Shown here one piece after another: positions 27,267 through 36,671 of a stretch of DNA of 64,000 nt. The DNA is taken from NCBI RefSeq assembly GCF_000938255.1, contig NZ_JYMR01000008.1, forward strand, positions 186,001 to 250,000, written 5' to 3'. Made by a program: the position numbers and the translations under genes. The notes beneath the pieces were generated by a model. It was not told where the DNA came from, did not search any database, and saw only the letters and a list, made by a program, of their open reading frames with translations. Numbering within the stretch: position 1 is the stretch's first letter; every line of letters begins with the position of its first letter. Source of the stretch: Bradyrhizobium sp. LTSP849 (lineage in GTDB: Bacteria; Pseudomonadota; Alphaproteobacteria; Rhizobiales; Xanthobacteraceae).

Positions 27267-29390
27267 TCACTGAATTCGAATGACAACTGTGTCCGCGGCG
27301 CCCGTGGCATCGATCACGGTCAGCCTTGCAAAGCCCGGACCGGGCGGATCAATCAGGCGCTGGCGCCGGCCGTCGATCTCGCCAAGCGCCGTACCGTTGA
27401 CCATGACAGTCATCGGCAAGACCCCGCCGGCGACCTTGACGGGCATGGCGGCAGCCTCCAGCCCGCCCGAGCGGTCCACGTCGATCCGGGAACCGTTGAG
27501 CGGAAACTGAATGTGCAGCGCCTGCTCGCCCCCGGTCCGGACCAGTTCCCCAACCGGGCGGAACCGCTTCAACGGCAACGGCAGTTTGGCATTACTGGCA
27601 ACCAGGGTTCCCTTCGGCGGCTTCGGCAACGGGGTCAGCGTCTTGCCGGTCCGGGCGAAGGTATCAAACAGGATCGGCGCGGCCGCGACGCGGCCGATCA
27701 GGCCAGGAACCGGCGCGCCATCGGGCCGGCCGACCCAGACACCGATAGTCATGCGGCCGTCGAACCCGACCGACCAGGCATCGCGATAGCCGTAGGAGGT
27801 GCCGGTCTTGAAGGCGATACGATTGTGGGCGGCGTTTTCCGGCGGCGGGGTGCCGAGCAGTACATTGCCGACCTGCCAGGCCGCGACCTGGTCCAACAGC
27901 CGGAGCGGCTCGCGGTCGTCCTTATCGGCCATAACCTCGCGCAGCGGCTTGGTCGTGCCGAGCCGGGCGAACCCCGTATAGAGCTGAACGAGGTCCTGGA
28001 GCGTCACACCGACGCCGCCTAGGCCCATCGCGAGCCCCGGCGCCTCGTCTTTTGGCAAAATGAGATTGCCGCCGGCCTGCCGCAGCCGCGAGGCCAGCCG
28101 GCTCGCGCCGACGCGATCGAGCAACACGATCGCCGGAACGTTCAGCGAGAGCTGCAGCGCCTTCTTCACCGGCACCGTGCCCTGGAACGTCATGTCGAAA
28201 TTTTCCGGCGCGTAGGAGCCGAAGCGGACCGGACGGTCGTCGATCAGGCTGTCGGGATGAACAAAACCATCCTCGAAGGCGAGCCCATAGATGAACGGCT
28301 TCAGCGTCGATCCCGGCGAGCGAATGGCGCGGGTCATGTCGACCTGCCCTGCCCGGCTATCGTCGAAATAATCCGCCGAGCCGACGCGCGCGAGTACATC
28401 GCCGCTCTCGTTGTCGACCACGATGATGCCGACTGAGATATTCGGTCCGAGCATGATGGCGCGGTCGCGTGCCAGCGGCTCCAATACCTTCTGCAAGTTC
28501 GCATCGAGCGTCAGCTTGATGACCGGCGTATCCTTGATGGTCGCGAGCGCGGTATCGGTGGCATGCGGCGCCAGGATCGGCATCGGCTTGCGCAGCTTTG
28601 GTACGGGCACGCCCTTGGCCTGCGTCGCGTCGTCGACGCTGACCACATGCTCCTCGACCATGCGATCCAGCACGCGGTCGCGGGCTTTACGCGCCGCATC
28701 GGGATAGCGATCGAGCCGGCGTGTCTCCGGCGATTGCGGCAGCGCCACCAGCAGCGCGGCCTCCGCCAGCGACAGCCGCTTCGGCTCCTTGCCGAGATAG
28801 GCAATGGAGGCGGCTCGGATGCCTTCGAGATTGCCGCCGTAGGGCGCGAGCGCGAGATAGAGATCGAGGATCTCGCTCTTGCTTAGGCTGCGTTCGATCT
28901 CGATGGCGCGCACGATCTGCCGCAGCTTTGCGTAGAGGGAGCGCTGCCGCCGCGGCTCCATCAGCCGCGCCAGCTGCATGGTGATGGTCGAGCCGCCGGA
29001 CACGATGTGGCCACGTGTCGAGAGCTGCAACGCGGCGCGGCCAAGCGCACGCGGATCGATGCCGTCATGGGCATAGAAGCGCTGGTCCTCATAGGCGAGC
29101 AGTAGTTTCAGGTAGGTCGGATCGACATTGGCTTTGGCATCGACCGGCAGCCGCCAGCGGCCGTCGGCCATGGCGTAGGCACGCAGCAGCTTGCCGTTGC
29201 GATCGACGATGGTGGTGGAGACCGCGCGCGACTCGTCGAACGGCAGAGGCCCAAGCGAGTAGACCCAGGTGACGAAGGCACCGATGGCGAGGATGAACGC
29301 AAGCGCGGCGGCCGAGAGGGCACGCATAACACCGCGTCGCCCTGCTCCACTGCCGTCCTTGTTGACCGCACTCATCGCGCCATCACTCAC
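27267..29390 (-). CDS. pbpC: Penicillin-binding protein 1C
   Basis: Bifunctional peptidoglycan synthase anchored in the inner membrane. After one N-terminal helix (LSAAALAFILAIGAFVTWVY) comes a GT51 glycosyltransferase with YEDQRFYAHDGIDPRALGRA and GGSTITMQLARL. The transpeptidase has SPGSTLKPFIYG (active serine), SLNVPAIVLL (SxN) and FKTGTSYGYRDAWSVGF (KTG). A BiPBP C-terminal domain ends the 707-residue protein. The start is a GTG at 29390 overlapping the TGA of the alpha-2-macroglobulin gene (GTGA); an ATG at 29375 is an alternative. PBP1C commonly pairs with an alpha-2-macroglobulin, as here. Confidence 0.94.
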   Translation of the reverse strand: MSDGAMSAVNKDGSGAGRRGVMRALSAAALAFILAIGAFVTWVYSLGPLPFDESRAVSTTIVDRNGKLLRAYAMADGRWRLPVDAKANVDPTYLKLLLAYEDQRFYAHDGIDPRALGRAALQLSTRGHIVSGGSTITMQLARLMEPRRQRSLYAKLRQIVRAIEIERSLSKSEILDLYLALAPYGGNLEGIRAASIAYLGKEPKRLSLAEAALLVALPQSPETRRLDRYPDAARKARDRVLDRMVEEHVVSVDDATQAKGVPVPKLRKPMPILAPHATDTALATIKDTPVIKLTLDANLQKVLEPLARDRAIMLGPNISVGIIVVDNESGDVLARVGSADYFDDSRAGQVDMTRAIRSPGSTLKPFIYGLAFEDGFVHPDSLIDDRPVRFGSYAPENFDMTFQGTVPVKKALQLSLNVPAIVLLDRVGASRLASRLRQAGGNLILPKDEAPGLAMGLGGVGVTLQDLVQLYTGFARLGTTKPLREVMADKDDREPLRLLDQVAAWQVGNVLLGTPPPENAAHNRIAFKTGTSYGYRDAWSVGFDGRMTIGVWVGRPDGAPVPGLIGRVAAAPILFDTFARTGKTLTPLPKPPKGTLVASNAKLPLPLKRFRPVGELVRTGGEQALHIQFPLNGSRIDVDRSGGLEAAAMPVKVAGGVLPMTVMVNGTALGEIDGRRQRLIDPPGPGFARLTVIDATGAADTVVIRIQ

Positions 29391-32300
29391 TTCGCCGCCC
29401 GCACCTCGACATTGCCCGTGCCGGTGCGTCCATAACGCGAGGGGTTGTACATGTCCTCGACATAGGCTTGCGGCAGCACGTATTTGCCGGGCGACACCAC
29501 ACGCACGATATAGGCGACCGTGAACACCGCCTTGGAATCCGAGGCCCGGTCGACGGCCGCTGTGAAGCGGTCGTCGCGGAATTCGGTATCCTCCGGCTCC
29601 TGGCCGTCCTCGATCCAGTCCAGCGTGCCGCTGTCGCCCGACGACACCAGCTTCGGGTTGTCGATCTCGAGGCCGGCCGGCAGATAGTCGGACACCATGA
29701 TGTGGCCGTACTCAGGCTTGGCCTCGGTGATCTTCAGCACCACCGCAAAGCGGTCGTTCTGCTTGACCTTGCTGATGTCGGCGGGCTTGCCGTCGAGCGT
29801 GAAGTAATTGCGCTCGATCTTGAAGCCGTTGGACGCTGCCGGTTCCGGCGTGACCGGCGAGCCCGACACCGAGATCACCGCCTGCACCGGCGCATCGCCG
29901 GTGTTGGTGATCTTCAGCGGCTTGCCCTCCAGCGTCGCGGCCTTGTAGCTGCGATATAGTGCGGTCTTGACCGACTGCCCGTCGACCTCGATCGAGAGGT
30001 TTTCCTTGGCCAGCGCCCGCGCCGCCAACACCAGCCACGCATTTTCCTGCGTGGATGTATACGGTGTCAGCCCGCGCGCGGTCTCGACCCGCAACACCGC
30101 CTGCGTCAGCGTCGCCTTGGGCGCATTGCCCTCGCTGGCAAGCGATACCAACGCCGCAGCATCGCGAAGCTGCGAGCCGTAATCGGTGCGGCCGAACTCC
30201 AGCACCGGCTTCGGCGCAAGGCTGTCGAGGGCGGCACCATAGACGCGTTCCGCACGATTGCGGTCACCAACCAAGGCCAACGCTGCCGCAAGCTGTGATT
30301 TCGCAATCGGCGTTGCCAGATTGCTCAGCTTGGTGTCGGCGAGATAACGGAGATCGCCGATCGGCGCTGCACCATTGCGGGCGAGCACGTAGAGGCCGTA
30401 GGCGAGATCGCGCCCGCCGTCCTTCTCCGGCTCGTTGCCGTTGACGACGGAGTTGCGGACGCGATCGAGCGCGTTCTTGAACAGCACGTCCGGCACCACA
30501 AAGCCCTTTTCGCGGGCGCGGGTCAGGAAGTCCGTGACATAGGCGTCGAGCCAGGCATCGTCGCCGCCGGCCGACCACAGGCCGAATGAGCCATTGGACC
30601 CCTGACGAGCCAAAAGCCGTTCGATCGCATCGCGGATGCGCTGGTCGACCTCAGTGTCCATCGCCAGATGTGCCCCGGCCGCGAGATCGTTGACATAGAG
30701 CAGCGGCATGGCGCGGCTGGTGATCTGTTCCGAGCAGCCATAGGGATAGCGGTCGAGCGCTTTCAGAATCGTCGCCGCATCGAGCGCGGTCGACAGGCTC
30801 GCCGACACCGAGACGCTGCCGGTGCCCGGCACGAGATCGGAGAACATATCCGAGGTCAGCGTCAGGCTCTCGCCCTTTGCCAGCGTCCGGATCGAGCGCC
30901 GTGCCAGCACTTGCGTCGCCGCCTTGACGTCGAATGCATAGTGCCGCGCGAGCGCAAGCCCGTTCGGCCCCTTGATGTCGACATCGAGCGTGGCCTGCCC
31001 CGCCGCTGTCGCGTCGAGCGCCAGCGAGAACGAATTGCGCTGCTTGGCTGCGAGCTTGACCGTGGTTGCGGGATTGCCGGTCATCTTCACTGGGCCGCCC
31101 GTCTTGACGTTGATGATGTAGTCGCCGGCCTGTCCCTCGACATTGTCGATCTCGAGATTGGCTGTGCCGTGATCGCCATTAAGCAGGAAACGCGGCAGGG
31201 TCGTGGTCAGCACCACGGGATCGCGGATCACGACATCGGTGTTGGCGCGGCCGAGCTTTGTCGCGGTCCACGCCACCGCCATGACGCGTGCGGTGCCGGC
31301 GAACTCGGGAATGTCGAAGCTCACTTCCGCAGTGCCGTCTGCGCCAACGGTCACGATGCCGGAATACAGCGCCAACGGCTTCTGCGCGGGCGGCGAGCCC
31401 TGAAGCTCGGCAGCACCGGCATCGCCACCGGATTTGATCTGACCGCGGGTGCCCGACATGCCGTCGATCAGTTGCCCATAGAGATCGCGGATCTCCGCGC
31501 TGAGGCGGCGCTGGCCGAGATAGTAATCGTCCGGCGCCGGCGGCTTGTAATTGGTGAGGTTGAGAATGCCGACATCGACCGCGGCGATGACCACCTTCGC
31601 ATCCTCACCCGGATTGAGCCCGTCGAGCTTGACCGGGATTTTCAGCGTCGCATTGGGCCGGATCAGCGCCGGCGGCGTCAGCTTCACTTGCAGCGTACGG
31701 GTCTGCTTGTCGATCCCGAACCACTTTAATCCGATCGCCCGGCCCGGCATGCGCTGCGCGGCGGCATCGAGCGGACGGCGCAGCGTCGCCACGACATAGG
31801 CGCCGGTGCCCCAATCCTTGCCGACCGGGAGCTTCACCTGCGCGGTGCCTTCCTTGACGTCGATGGTCTGCGTCGTCAGCAGGCGGTCGCCGAGCACGTT
31901 GATGGTGAGCTTGCCGGGCGTGCGGACATTGACCGACACCGTCATGGTGTCGCCGGAGGCGTATTGCGGCTTATCGATCGAGGTCTCCAGCAGGTCCGGC
32001 GTGTCGGCGCTGCCGTCGGAATACCAGCCGACATCGAACTGCACTGAGGTCACCGGGCCGTCCGCATCGTTCGACTTGACGTCGAGCCGGTAACGGCCGG
32101 GCTGGGGGTTAAGCGAAACGCGCGATGGCTTGTCGGTCGCTATCGTGACGTCGCCGTCAGAAACGCGCGAGGTCGACTTGACCGGCTCGTACTCCCAGTA
32201 ATTGTTCTGGCGATACCACTGGTAGCGCGACTCCATTTTCAGGAGCTCGTAGCGCAAGCCATCGCGGGGCAACGTCTTGCCCTCGGGCGAGACGAAGACA

Positions 32301-34591
32301 ATGTCGAACTCGGCCTTGTCGCCCTCGGCAACGTTCTTGTCGCCGAACAGCGGCTTGATGCCGATCATGGCGGCGGCGGGCGCAACCGGCAGCACGAGCT
32401 TGCGCTCGACGGCGCGACCACCGGTCTCGACCATGCGGACAAAAATCTGCGCCTCCTGCGGACGCGTCGAGGCTGGCTGCTTGTCCATCGTCACCGGGAA
32501 GGTCGCAACGCCGTTGGCGTCGGCTTCCGGCAAGTTCTCCAGCGGCGTGCGTTCGTTCGAGGTGGTCTGTTCGTCATCGACGCCGAACTGGTAGCCGGCA
32601 AAGCCCGGGCGTTCGCTCGCGGGCGCGATCAGCATATCGCCCTCGAGCTGGAGGCCCGAGGCCGGCGCGCCATAGAGGAAATGGCCGTCGGCCTTAAGCT
32701 CCACAGGAGCGTTAGCTTTGATCAGCTTGTCCTTGGCAGACAAGTCGAATTCGATCCGATCGGGAACGTAGTCCTCGACCATGAAGGTGGTCTCGCCGAC
32801 CGAGGAGCCCTTCGGATCGGTGAAGGCGCGCACGCGCCAGGTGCCGGTCGGAACGGCGGAGTTGAGCGGCACGGAGAGCGTACGCCCGCCAGCACCCTGG
32901 TCGGGCAGCACGGCGCGGCGGAATTCAACGCCGTCGGGGCGCTCGATCACCAGCGTCAGCGGGCCACCTATCACGGCATTGCCCTGCCCGTCGCGCAACA
33001 GCGCGGTGAGATAGACCGTCTCGCTGGAGCGGTAGACGCCGCGCTCGGCATAGACGAAGGCATCGGCGCCTGATGGCACCACGCGGCCCGCGACACCGCG
33101 ATCGGACAGGTCAAAGGCGGAGGTTTTCAGGCTGAGAAAGGCGTAGTCGGCCTTCTCGCCCGTGACCGTCAGCATCGCCGGCGACAGCCCGCCCTCGCCG
33201 CGTGCAAGCCCCGCCTCGAACAGGACATGGCCGGAGTCGTCGGTCTTGCGGGTCGCCAAAATCTCGTTGTTGCGCGCGACCAGCCGTACCTCGGCCTTCC
33301 CGACCGGATCGGTCGAAGCCAGCGAGTTCACGAAGACATGGATGCCGTCATTGCCGGAATAGGCTGTTACCCCGAGATCGGAGACGATGAACCATTGCGT
33401 GGCGAGCTGGGAGTCGTCGTCCGAGCCCGGGCCCTTGGCCGCAGCCGTCATCACATAGACGCCTGCTTGCAGCTCGCCGAGCGCCTGGTCGACCGGGAAT
33501 GCGGTGGTGACGTCCTGGTTCAGCGTCATCGCGGTCGCAAGCTCGCCGGACCAGACCTTGACACCACGCTCATCGCCGAGATCCGAGAGCTGATACTTGG
33601 ACAGCGTCTTCTGGAAATCGCTGTCGACCACCGTGTTGATCAGATTGCGATCGCCGATCCGGAATACGTTGACGTTGACCGCGGGCGTGTTGACGCTGAC
33701 CACGGGAATGCCGCGCTGGCCGGTTTTCGGCAGCACATAAGCGCGGCTGGTGAAGCGCACGAAGGGCTTGCGGTCGCGCACATAGATGTTGAACTCGGCC
33801 GATTTCGGCAGGCCTTCCTTCACCGTCGACGGCAGGCCGGCGCGCAGATTGATGTTGTAGCGCTCGCCATGCTTCAGCCCGTCGACGCAGAGCTGCTTGC
33901 CTTCGGCCGACAGCGCCGGCTTGTCCTGGCCCGCGAGCGCCAGGAACGGAGCGAAATCAGTGCGCTTCGCAAGCTCTTCGGAGAACTGGAAGCAGGCGCG
34001 CGGGCTCGCCGAATCCGAGTCCACGGTGTAGTCGAGCAGCCGAAAACCGTGCTCGTCGCGCATCTTCTCGTATTGGCCGCGGACGTCAGCGACCTCGCGC
34101 ATGTCGAGCGACAGCCGCAATGCATCCAGCGCCGGCCGCCACAGTTTTCGTTCGGAGAGCGACTTGCCGAGCACCGCGAGCGCGTCCGCCTCCTCGCCCG
34201 GATTGCCGGCGCGCTGATAAGCGACGTAGGCGGCGGTCGAGGCCCGCTCCAGCAGGAAGGTCTGCTCGCTCGAGCTCTTCGGCGTGATCTGGAAGATGAC
34301 TTTTGCGAGCCGCAGCCAGTTGCCGGCGTCCTCCGGCGCGGTCGCCGCGATCTGGCCGAGCACCGACAGGCCGGTGCGGAAATCGTTGCGCCTGAAGGCG
34401 GCGTCGGCATCGGTGCGCAGCGTCGCGCCGGACTTGGCGACCGGCCCCGCTTCGCTCTTGATCTGGGCCTCCAGCTTGATTGCGGAATCGGCGAGATCGT
34501 CACGCTTGAACGCCTTGTCGGCGGCCTGTGCTGAAACCAGCCCAAAGCAAAGCGTTGCGCAGATTGTGACGGCGCGAACCAGACCGATCAT
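29387..34591 (-). CDS. Bacterial alpha-2-macroglobulin (YfhM-like)
   Basis: A 1,734-residue periplasmic protease trap. The signal peptide is MIGLVRAVTICATLCFGLVS. MG domains, a bait region, an alpha-2-macroglobulin family domain and a thioester site YPYGCSEQITSRAMPL near residue 1,280 (CSEQ, the CxEQ thioester) are followed by the terpenoid-cyclase-like thioester domain. It differs from E. coli YfhM in having no obvious lipobox cysteine right after the signal peptide, so it may be soluble. The ATG at 34591 matches the signal peptide; upstream in-frame text is not conserved. It is translationally coupled to pbpC and is thought to guard the periplasm when peptidoglycan is damaged. Confidence 0.93.
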   Translation of the reverse strand: MIGLVRAVTICATLCFGLVSAQAADKAFKRDDLADSAIKLEAQIKSEAGPVAKSGATLRTDADAAFRRNDFRTGLSVLGQIAATAPEDAGNWLRLAKVIFQITPKSSSEQTFLLERASTAAYVAYQRAGNPGEEADALAVLGKSLSERKLWRPALDALRLSLDMREVADVRGQYEKMRDEHGFRLLDYTVDSDSASPRACFQFSEELAKRTDFAPFLALAGQDKPALSAEGKQLCVDGLKHGERYNINLRAGLPSTVKEGLPKSAEFNIYVRDRKPFVRFTSRAYVLPKTGQRGIPVVSVNTPAVNVNVFRIGDRNLINTVVDSDFQKTLSKYQLSDLGDERGVKVWSGELATAMTLNQDVTTAFPVDQALGELQAGVYVMTAAAKGPGSDDDSQLATQWFIVSDLGVTAYSGNDGIHVFVNSLASTDPVGKAEVRLVARNNEILATRKTDDSGHVLFEAGLARGEGGLSPAMLTVTGEKADYAFLSLKTSAFDLSDRGVAGRVVPSGADAFVYAERGVYRSSETVYLTALLRDGQGNAVIGGPLTLVIERPDGVEFRRAVLPDQGAGGRTLSVPLNSAVPTGTWRVRAFTDPKGSSVGETTFMVEDYVPDRIEFDLSAKDKLIKANAPVELKADGHFLYGAPASGLQLEGDMLIAPASERPGFAGYQFGVDDEQTTSNERTPLENLPEADANGVATFPVTMDKQPASTRPQEAQIFVRMVETGGRAVERKLVLPVAPAAAMIGIKPLFGDKNVAEGDKAEFDIVFVSPEGKTLPRDGLRYELLKMESRYQWYRQNNYWEYEPVKSTSRVSDGDVTIATDKPSRVSLNPQPGRYRLDVKSNDADGPVTSVQFDVGWYSDGSADTPDLLETSIDKPQYASGDTMTVSVNVRTPGKLTINVLGDRLLTTQTIDVKEGTAQVKLPVGKDWGTGAYVVATLRRPLDAAAQRMPGRAIGLKWFGIDKQTRTLQVKLTPPALIRPNATLKIPVKLDGLNPGEDAKVVIAAVDVGILNLTNYKPPAPDDYYLGQRRLSAEIRDLYGQLIDGMSGTRGQIKSGGDAGAAELQGSPPAQKPLALYSGIVTVGADGTAEVSFDIPEFAGTARVMAVAWTATKLGRANTDVVIRDPVVLTTTLPRFLLNGDHGTANLEIDNVEGQAGDYIINVKTGGPVKMTGNPATTVKLAAKQRNSFSLALDATAAGQATLDVDIKGPNGLALARHYAFDVKAATQVLARRSIRTLAKGESLTLTSDMFSDLVPGTGSVSVSASLSTALDAATILKALDRYPYGCSEQITSRAMPLLYVNDLAAGAHLAMDTEVDQRIRDAIERLLARQGSNGSFGLWSAGGDDAWLDAYVTDFLTRAREKGFVVPDVLFKNALDRVRNSVVNGNEPEKDGGRDLAYGLYVLARNGAAPIGDLRYLADTKLSNLATPIAKSQLAAALALVGDRNRAERVYGAALDSLAPKPVLEFGRTDYGSQLRDAAALVSLASEGNAPKATLTQAVLRVETARGLTPYTSTQENAWLVLAARALAKENLSIEVDGQSVKTALYRSYKAATLEGKPLKITNTGDAPVQAVISVSGSPVTPEPAASNGFKIERNYFTLDGKPADISKVKQNDRFAVVLKITEAKPEYGHIMVSDYLPAGLEIDNPKLVSSGDSGTLDWIEDGQEPEDTEFRDDRFTAAVDRASDSKAVFTVAYIVRVVSPGKYVLPQAYVEDMYNPSRYGRTGTGNVEVRAAK

Positions 34592-34998
34592 GACGGAAAC
34601 TCCAGGAAGCGCGGACGAACGCCGCGGCAGGCAATGAAATGCTCGGAAAGGTGACCGACTCAAGGCGATGGAACCAGGATAGCAAAACGTCGCATGCGCC
34701 ATGGCAAGCCAAGCCCAGAGGAGACCGATCAAGATACCGCCGCACCCACCGTCCTAACGGCGCAGCAATACCAGGCCAGTCGACCGGCGGCCGTGTCCCG
34801 GAAGCTAGCCAGCGTTCCCGGCGATGTGAACCATCGTCCAGTCCGCGGCCGCTCAACCCGGCACCCTGACACTCCGCCGTTCCGCTTTGTCGCAGCTTTG
34901 AGGAAAACGGTTCGGTTCAGGCTTGGCGAAACACCAGATATTTCCTATTGGCATGGTAGATGAACAGCCCGCCCCCCAAACCGAGGCTGGCGCCAGAC
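34592..34998. other. Intergenic region upstream of alpha-2-macroglobulin and tRNA-Arg
   Basis: A 407 bp stretch with no supported gene. It must contain the promoter of the minus-strand alpha-2-macroglobulin/pbpC operon and that of the plus-strand tRNA-Arg. An AT-richer segment lies just before the tRNA (about 34920-34970). Nothing else recognisable is present. Confidence 0.5.
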
Positions 34999-35075
34999 GG
35001 TCCCGTAGCTCAACTGGATAGAGCATCAGATTTCTACTCTGAGGGTTGCAGGTTCGATTCCTGCCGGGATCGCCA
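34999..35075 (+). tRNA. tRNA-Arg (anticodon TCT)
   Basis: The cloverleaf can be drawn completely. The acceptor is GGTCCCG pairing with CGGGATC (one G-U). The D stem is GCTC/GAGC, the anticodon stem TCAGA/TCTGA with loop TTTCTAC, so the anticodon is TCT. The T stem is GCAGG/CCTGC with loop TTCGATT, and CCA is encoded. It reads AGA/AGG codons, rare in this GC-rich genome. A 4 kb run of small unknown genes follows. Confidence 0.96.
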
Positions 35076-35190
35076 AGCCCTCAACGCTTTGCAAATCTGT
35101 CGCACTTCAAGAACGCGTGCACAGGCCTGTCCAGACGACCAGAGAACCCTACCTATCCGGCATGCAAGATAGGTGTCGAAGGGTTTTGTG

Positions 35191-35484
35191 ATGCCGTCAT
35201 CCGAATGGACAGGAATTGCCGTTGCGGCCGGAGCCGCCGTCATCGCAATGTCTTTTTTGGCGATGGACGCGGTCGTGGACCTGAGCGCAGGCGGGATCGC
35301 AAAACGCCTCGAGGTGGCGCAAACGTCCATTATGGATGTGGCGGCAAGCCAGTATCAACTTGCTTTCGCCGTTCGGTCGCTGGCGGGTGGCAGCGACCAG
35401 AAGCCTCGTTCGGCCGCGGATCGATCATGCATTCATGGTTACGAGCACAGGCCGCAACCGGTAGGCCTCGATCGCGGCGTTTGA
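35191..35484 (+). CDS. Small hypothetical membrane protein
   Basis: A possible 97-residue protein starting at an ATG at 35191 (an in-frame GTG/TTG slightly upstream is also possible). Residues 6-32 form one hydrophobic segment (TGIAVAAGAAVIAMSFLAMD). The remainder is polar and ends in a basic, low-confidence stretch. The last 60 bases overlap the 3' end of the opposite-strand gene at 35425-35643, so one of the two may end earlier or not be real. I do not recognise the family. Confidence 0.5.
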   Translation: MPSSEWTGIAVAAGAAVIAMSFLAMDAVVDLSAGGIAKRLEVAQTSIMDVAASQYQLAFAVRSLAGGSDQKPRSAADRSCIHGYEHRPQPVGLDRGV

Positions 35485-35643
35485 CAGCAGTAGCCTGCGC
35501 CGTTCGCCACGCAGCATCATGCGGTCGATCCTGTTCAGGATGAAGCGGGCTGAATCCTGATGCTCGCCGGAGAGCAGCCCGGACTGGTCGAGATATCTCC
35601 AGGCAATCTCGAAAGACTGTGCGCGCAACTCGGGATCGGTCAT
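35425..35643 (-). CDS. Small hypothetical protein (72 aa)
   Basis: A 72-residue soluble, arginine-rich, helical protein starting MTDPELRAQSFEIAWRYLDQ. The composition (amphipathic helices, LLSGEHQDSARFILNRIDRM) is clearly protein-like and resembles short conserved hypotheticals of bradyrhizobia. Function unknown. It is convergent with, and overlaps by 60 bases, the plus-strand small membrane protein gene. Confidence 0.65.
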   Translation of the reverse strand: MTDPELRAQSFEIAWRYLDQSGLLSGEHQDSARFILNRIDRMMLRGERRRLLLSNAAIEAYRLRPVLVTMNA

Positions 35644-35755
35644 AGCCAGCTAACGCAGGTCCAGATCGGATGTTCCTACCTGCGAGCCTGCCGCCGTTGA
35701 AGGCTGCCCCTGGATCACACAACGCGTCCGCTTCTTGGCATTGGTGGAGACGCGA

Positions 35756-35908
35756 TCAGTCCGTCCGCTCGTCATCGCGCCGATCGCGGGCGAGTTGAAA
35801 CCAGGCCAGGGCGATTTCGATGAGTCTTTGCCGGTCGGCGCCCTCTGACGCTGCGGCGCGCTTCATCGCCGCCTCGGCTTCATGCTGCGCATCGTACTTG
35901 GTACACAT
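35756..35908 (-). CDS. Small hypothetical protein (50 aa)
   Basis: A 50-residue, strongly helical protein, MCTKYDAQHEAEAAMKRAAA at the N-terminus and ALAWFQLARDRRDDE near the end. The start is placed at the ATG at 35908; the frame remains open 14 codons upstream, but that part reads as basic spacer sequence. It looks like a short conserved rhizobial hypothetical protein. Function unknown. Confidence 0.6.
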   Translation of the reverse strand: MCTKYDAQHEAEAAMKRAAASEGADRQRLIEIALAWFQLARDRRDDERTD

Positions 35909-36155
35909 GAGGCCGACTCTAACCGGGCGATCTGGACAAGTACGTGGCAAATTTGTCCGTATGAATGCGGAGTACGAGGCGTGTTTTCGACGCTTTCGGC
36001 ACGCTAAAATTGTGGCCCATAGGGAATTGCACTGGCGGTTTCAAACGGCTCAAGCCGCGCGCACGAAGCGGTGATCTGTGAATTGCATCACAGCCGCGGC
36101 CCGGCGCGTCCGCTAAACAGCAGCACAGCGCTCCACAGAAAGCGACACAGGATCG

Positions 36156-36338
36156 ATGGCTGTTCCCCTCATGACCCAGGAAGCTGAAGCCGCAGCACAG
36201 GCTGACGCGGCGGCATCATCGCGCAAAGCCGACCTGCACGGCCTCGCCTTTCTCGCAACCATCGCCATCGTGATGACGGTCTGGATCGGCGCTCTGGTCT
36301 GGGCCGTGATGGCGTTCCTGAACTGGCTTGTTTCCTAG
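36156..36338 (+). CDS. Single-span membrane microprotein, WI-x-AL family (copy 1)
   Basis: A 60-residue protein. The N-terminal 25 residues are Ala/Gln-rich and polar. A single hydrophobic segment from residue 29 to the end (LAFLATIAIVMTVWIGALVW) leads to the C-terminus AFLNWLVS. The final 18 residues match those of the gene at 54979-55200 in the pattern W-I-[GS]-A-L-x-W-x(6)-N-W-[LV]-[LV]-S, so the two are paralogs. The start at 36156 has AGGATCG just upstream; an ATG five codons later is possible. Function unknown. Confidence 0.75.
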   Translation: MAVPLMTQEAEAAAQADAAASSRKADLHGLAFLATIAIVMTVWIGALVWAVMAFLNWLVS

Positions 36339-36376
36339 AGCGCGACAACACCGCGCCACGCTCTCTCGTTCGCGCG

Positions 36377-36469
36377 TCAGAACAGGTAGTGCACGATCTG
36401 CACTGCCTTGATCCCCCCGCAAACGATCATGGCCCATAGCGCCAAGCTGATCTGAACTGCATCCAACAT
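36377..36469 (-). CDS. 30-residue hydrophobic microprotein
   Basis: A 30-codon open frame starting MLDAVQISLALWAMIVCGGI and ending VQIVHYLF, almost entirely one membrane-spanning helix. GGGGA lies seven bases before the ATG, a good ribosome-binding site for so short a frame. It is convergent with the membrane microprotein at 36156-36338. Too short for routine gene finders; reality rests on the ribosome-binding site and the clean hydrophobic profile. Confidence 0.55.
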   Translation of the reverse strand: MLDAVQISLALWAMIVCGGIKAVQIVHYLF

Positions 36470-36619
36470 GTTTCTGTCCCCTTCGACTCACGTCTCCATT
36501 TTTTTCTTTGATCAATCGCGTGATGCGGAAGGAAGCGCCAGTCGAAATTTAAGGCAGTTGTTGTGCGCCGCCGCAAGGATTCATCCGCAAAAACACGGCG
36601 CTTGTGACATCCAGAAACA

Positions 36620-36649
36620 AATGAGGCGGGCATCGCGCCCGCCTCATTC
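36620..36649 (-). terminator. Terminator hairpin of the Gly/Pro-rich secreted protein gene
   Basis: GAGGCGGGC and GCCCGCCTC form a strong stem around a short loop, 23 bp after the stop of the minus-strand gene at 36672. In the minus direction it is followed by ATTTGTTTC, a partial uridine run. Confidence 0.7.
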
Positions 36650-36671
36650 AATTCGGATTTCGCTTCACGGC

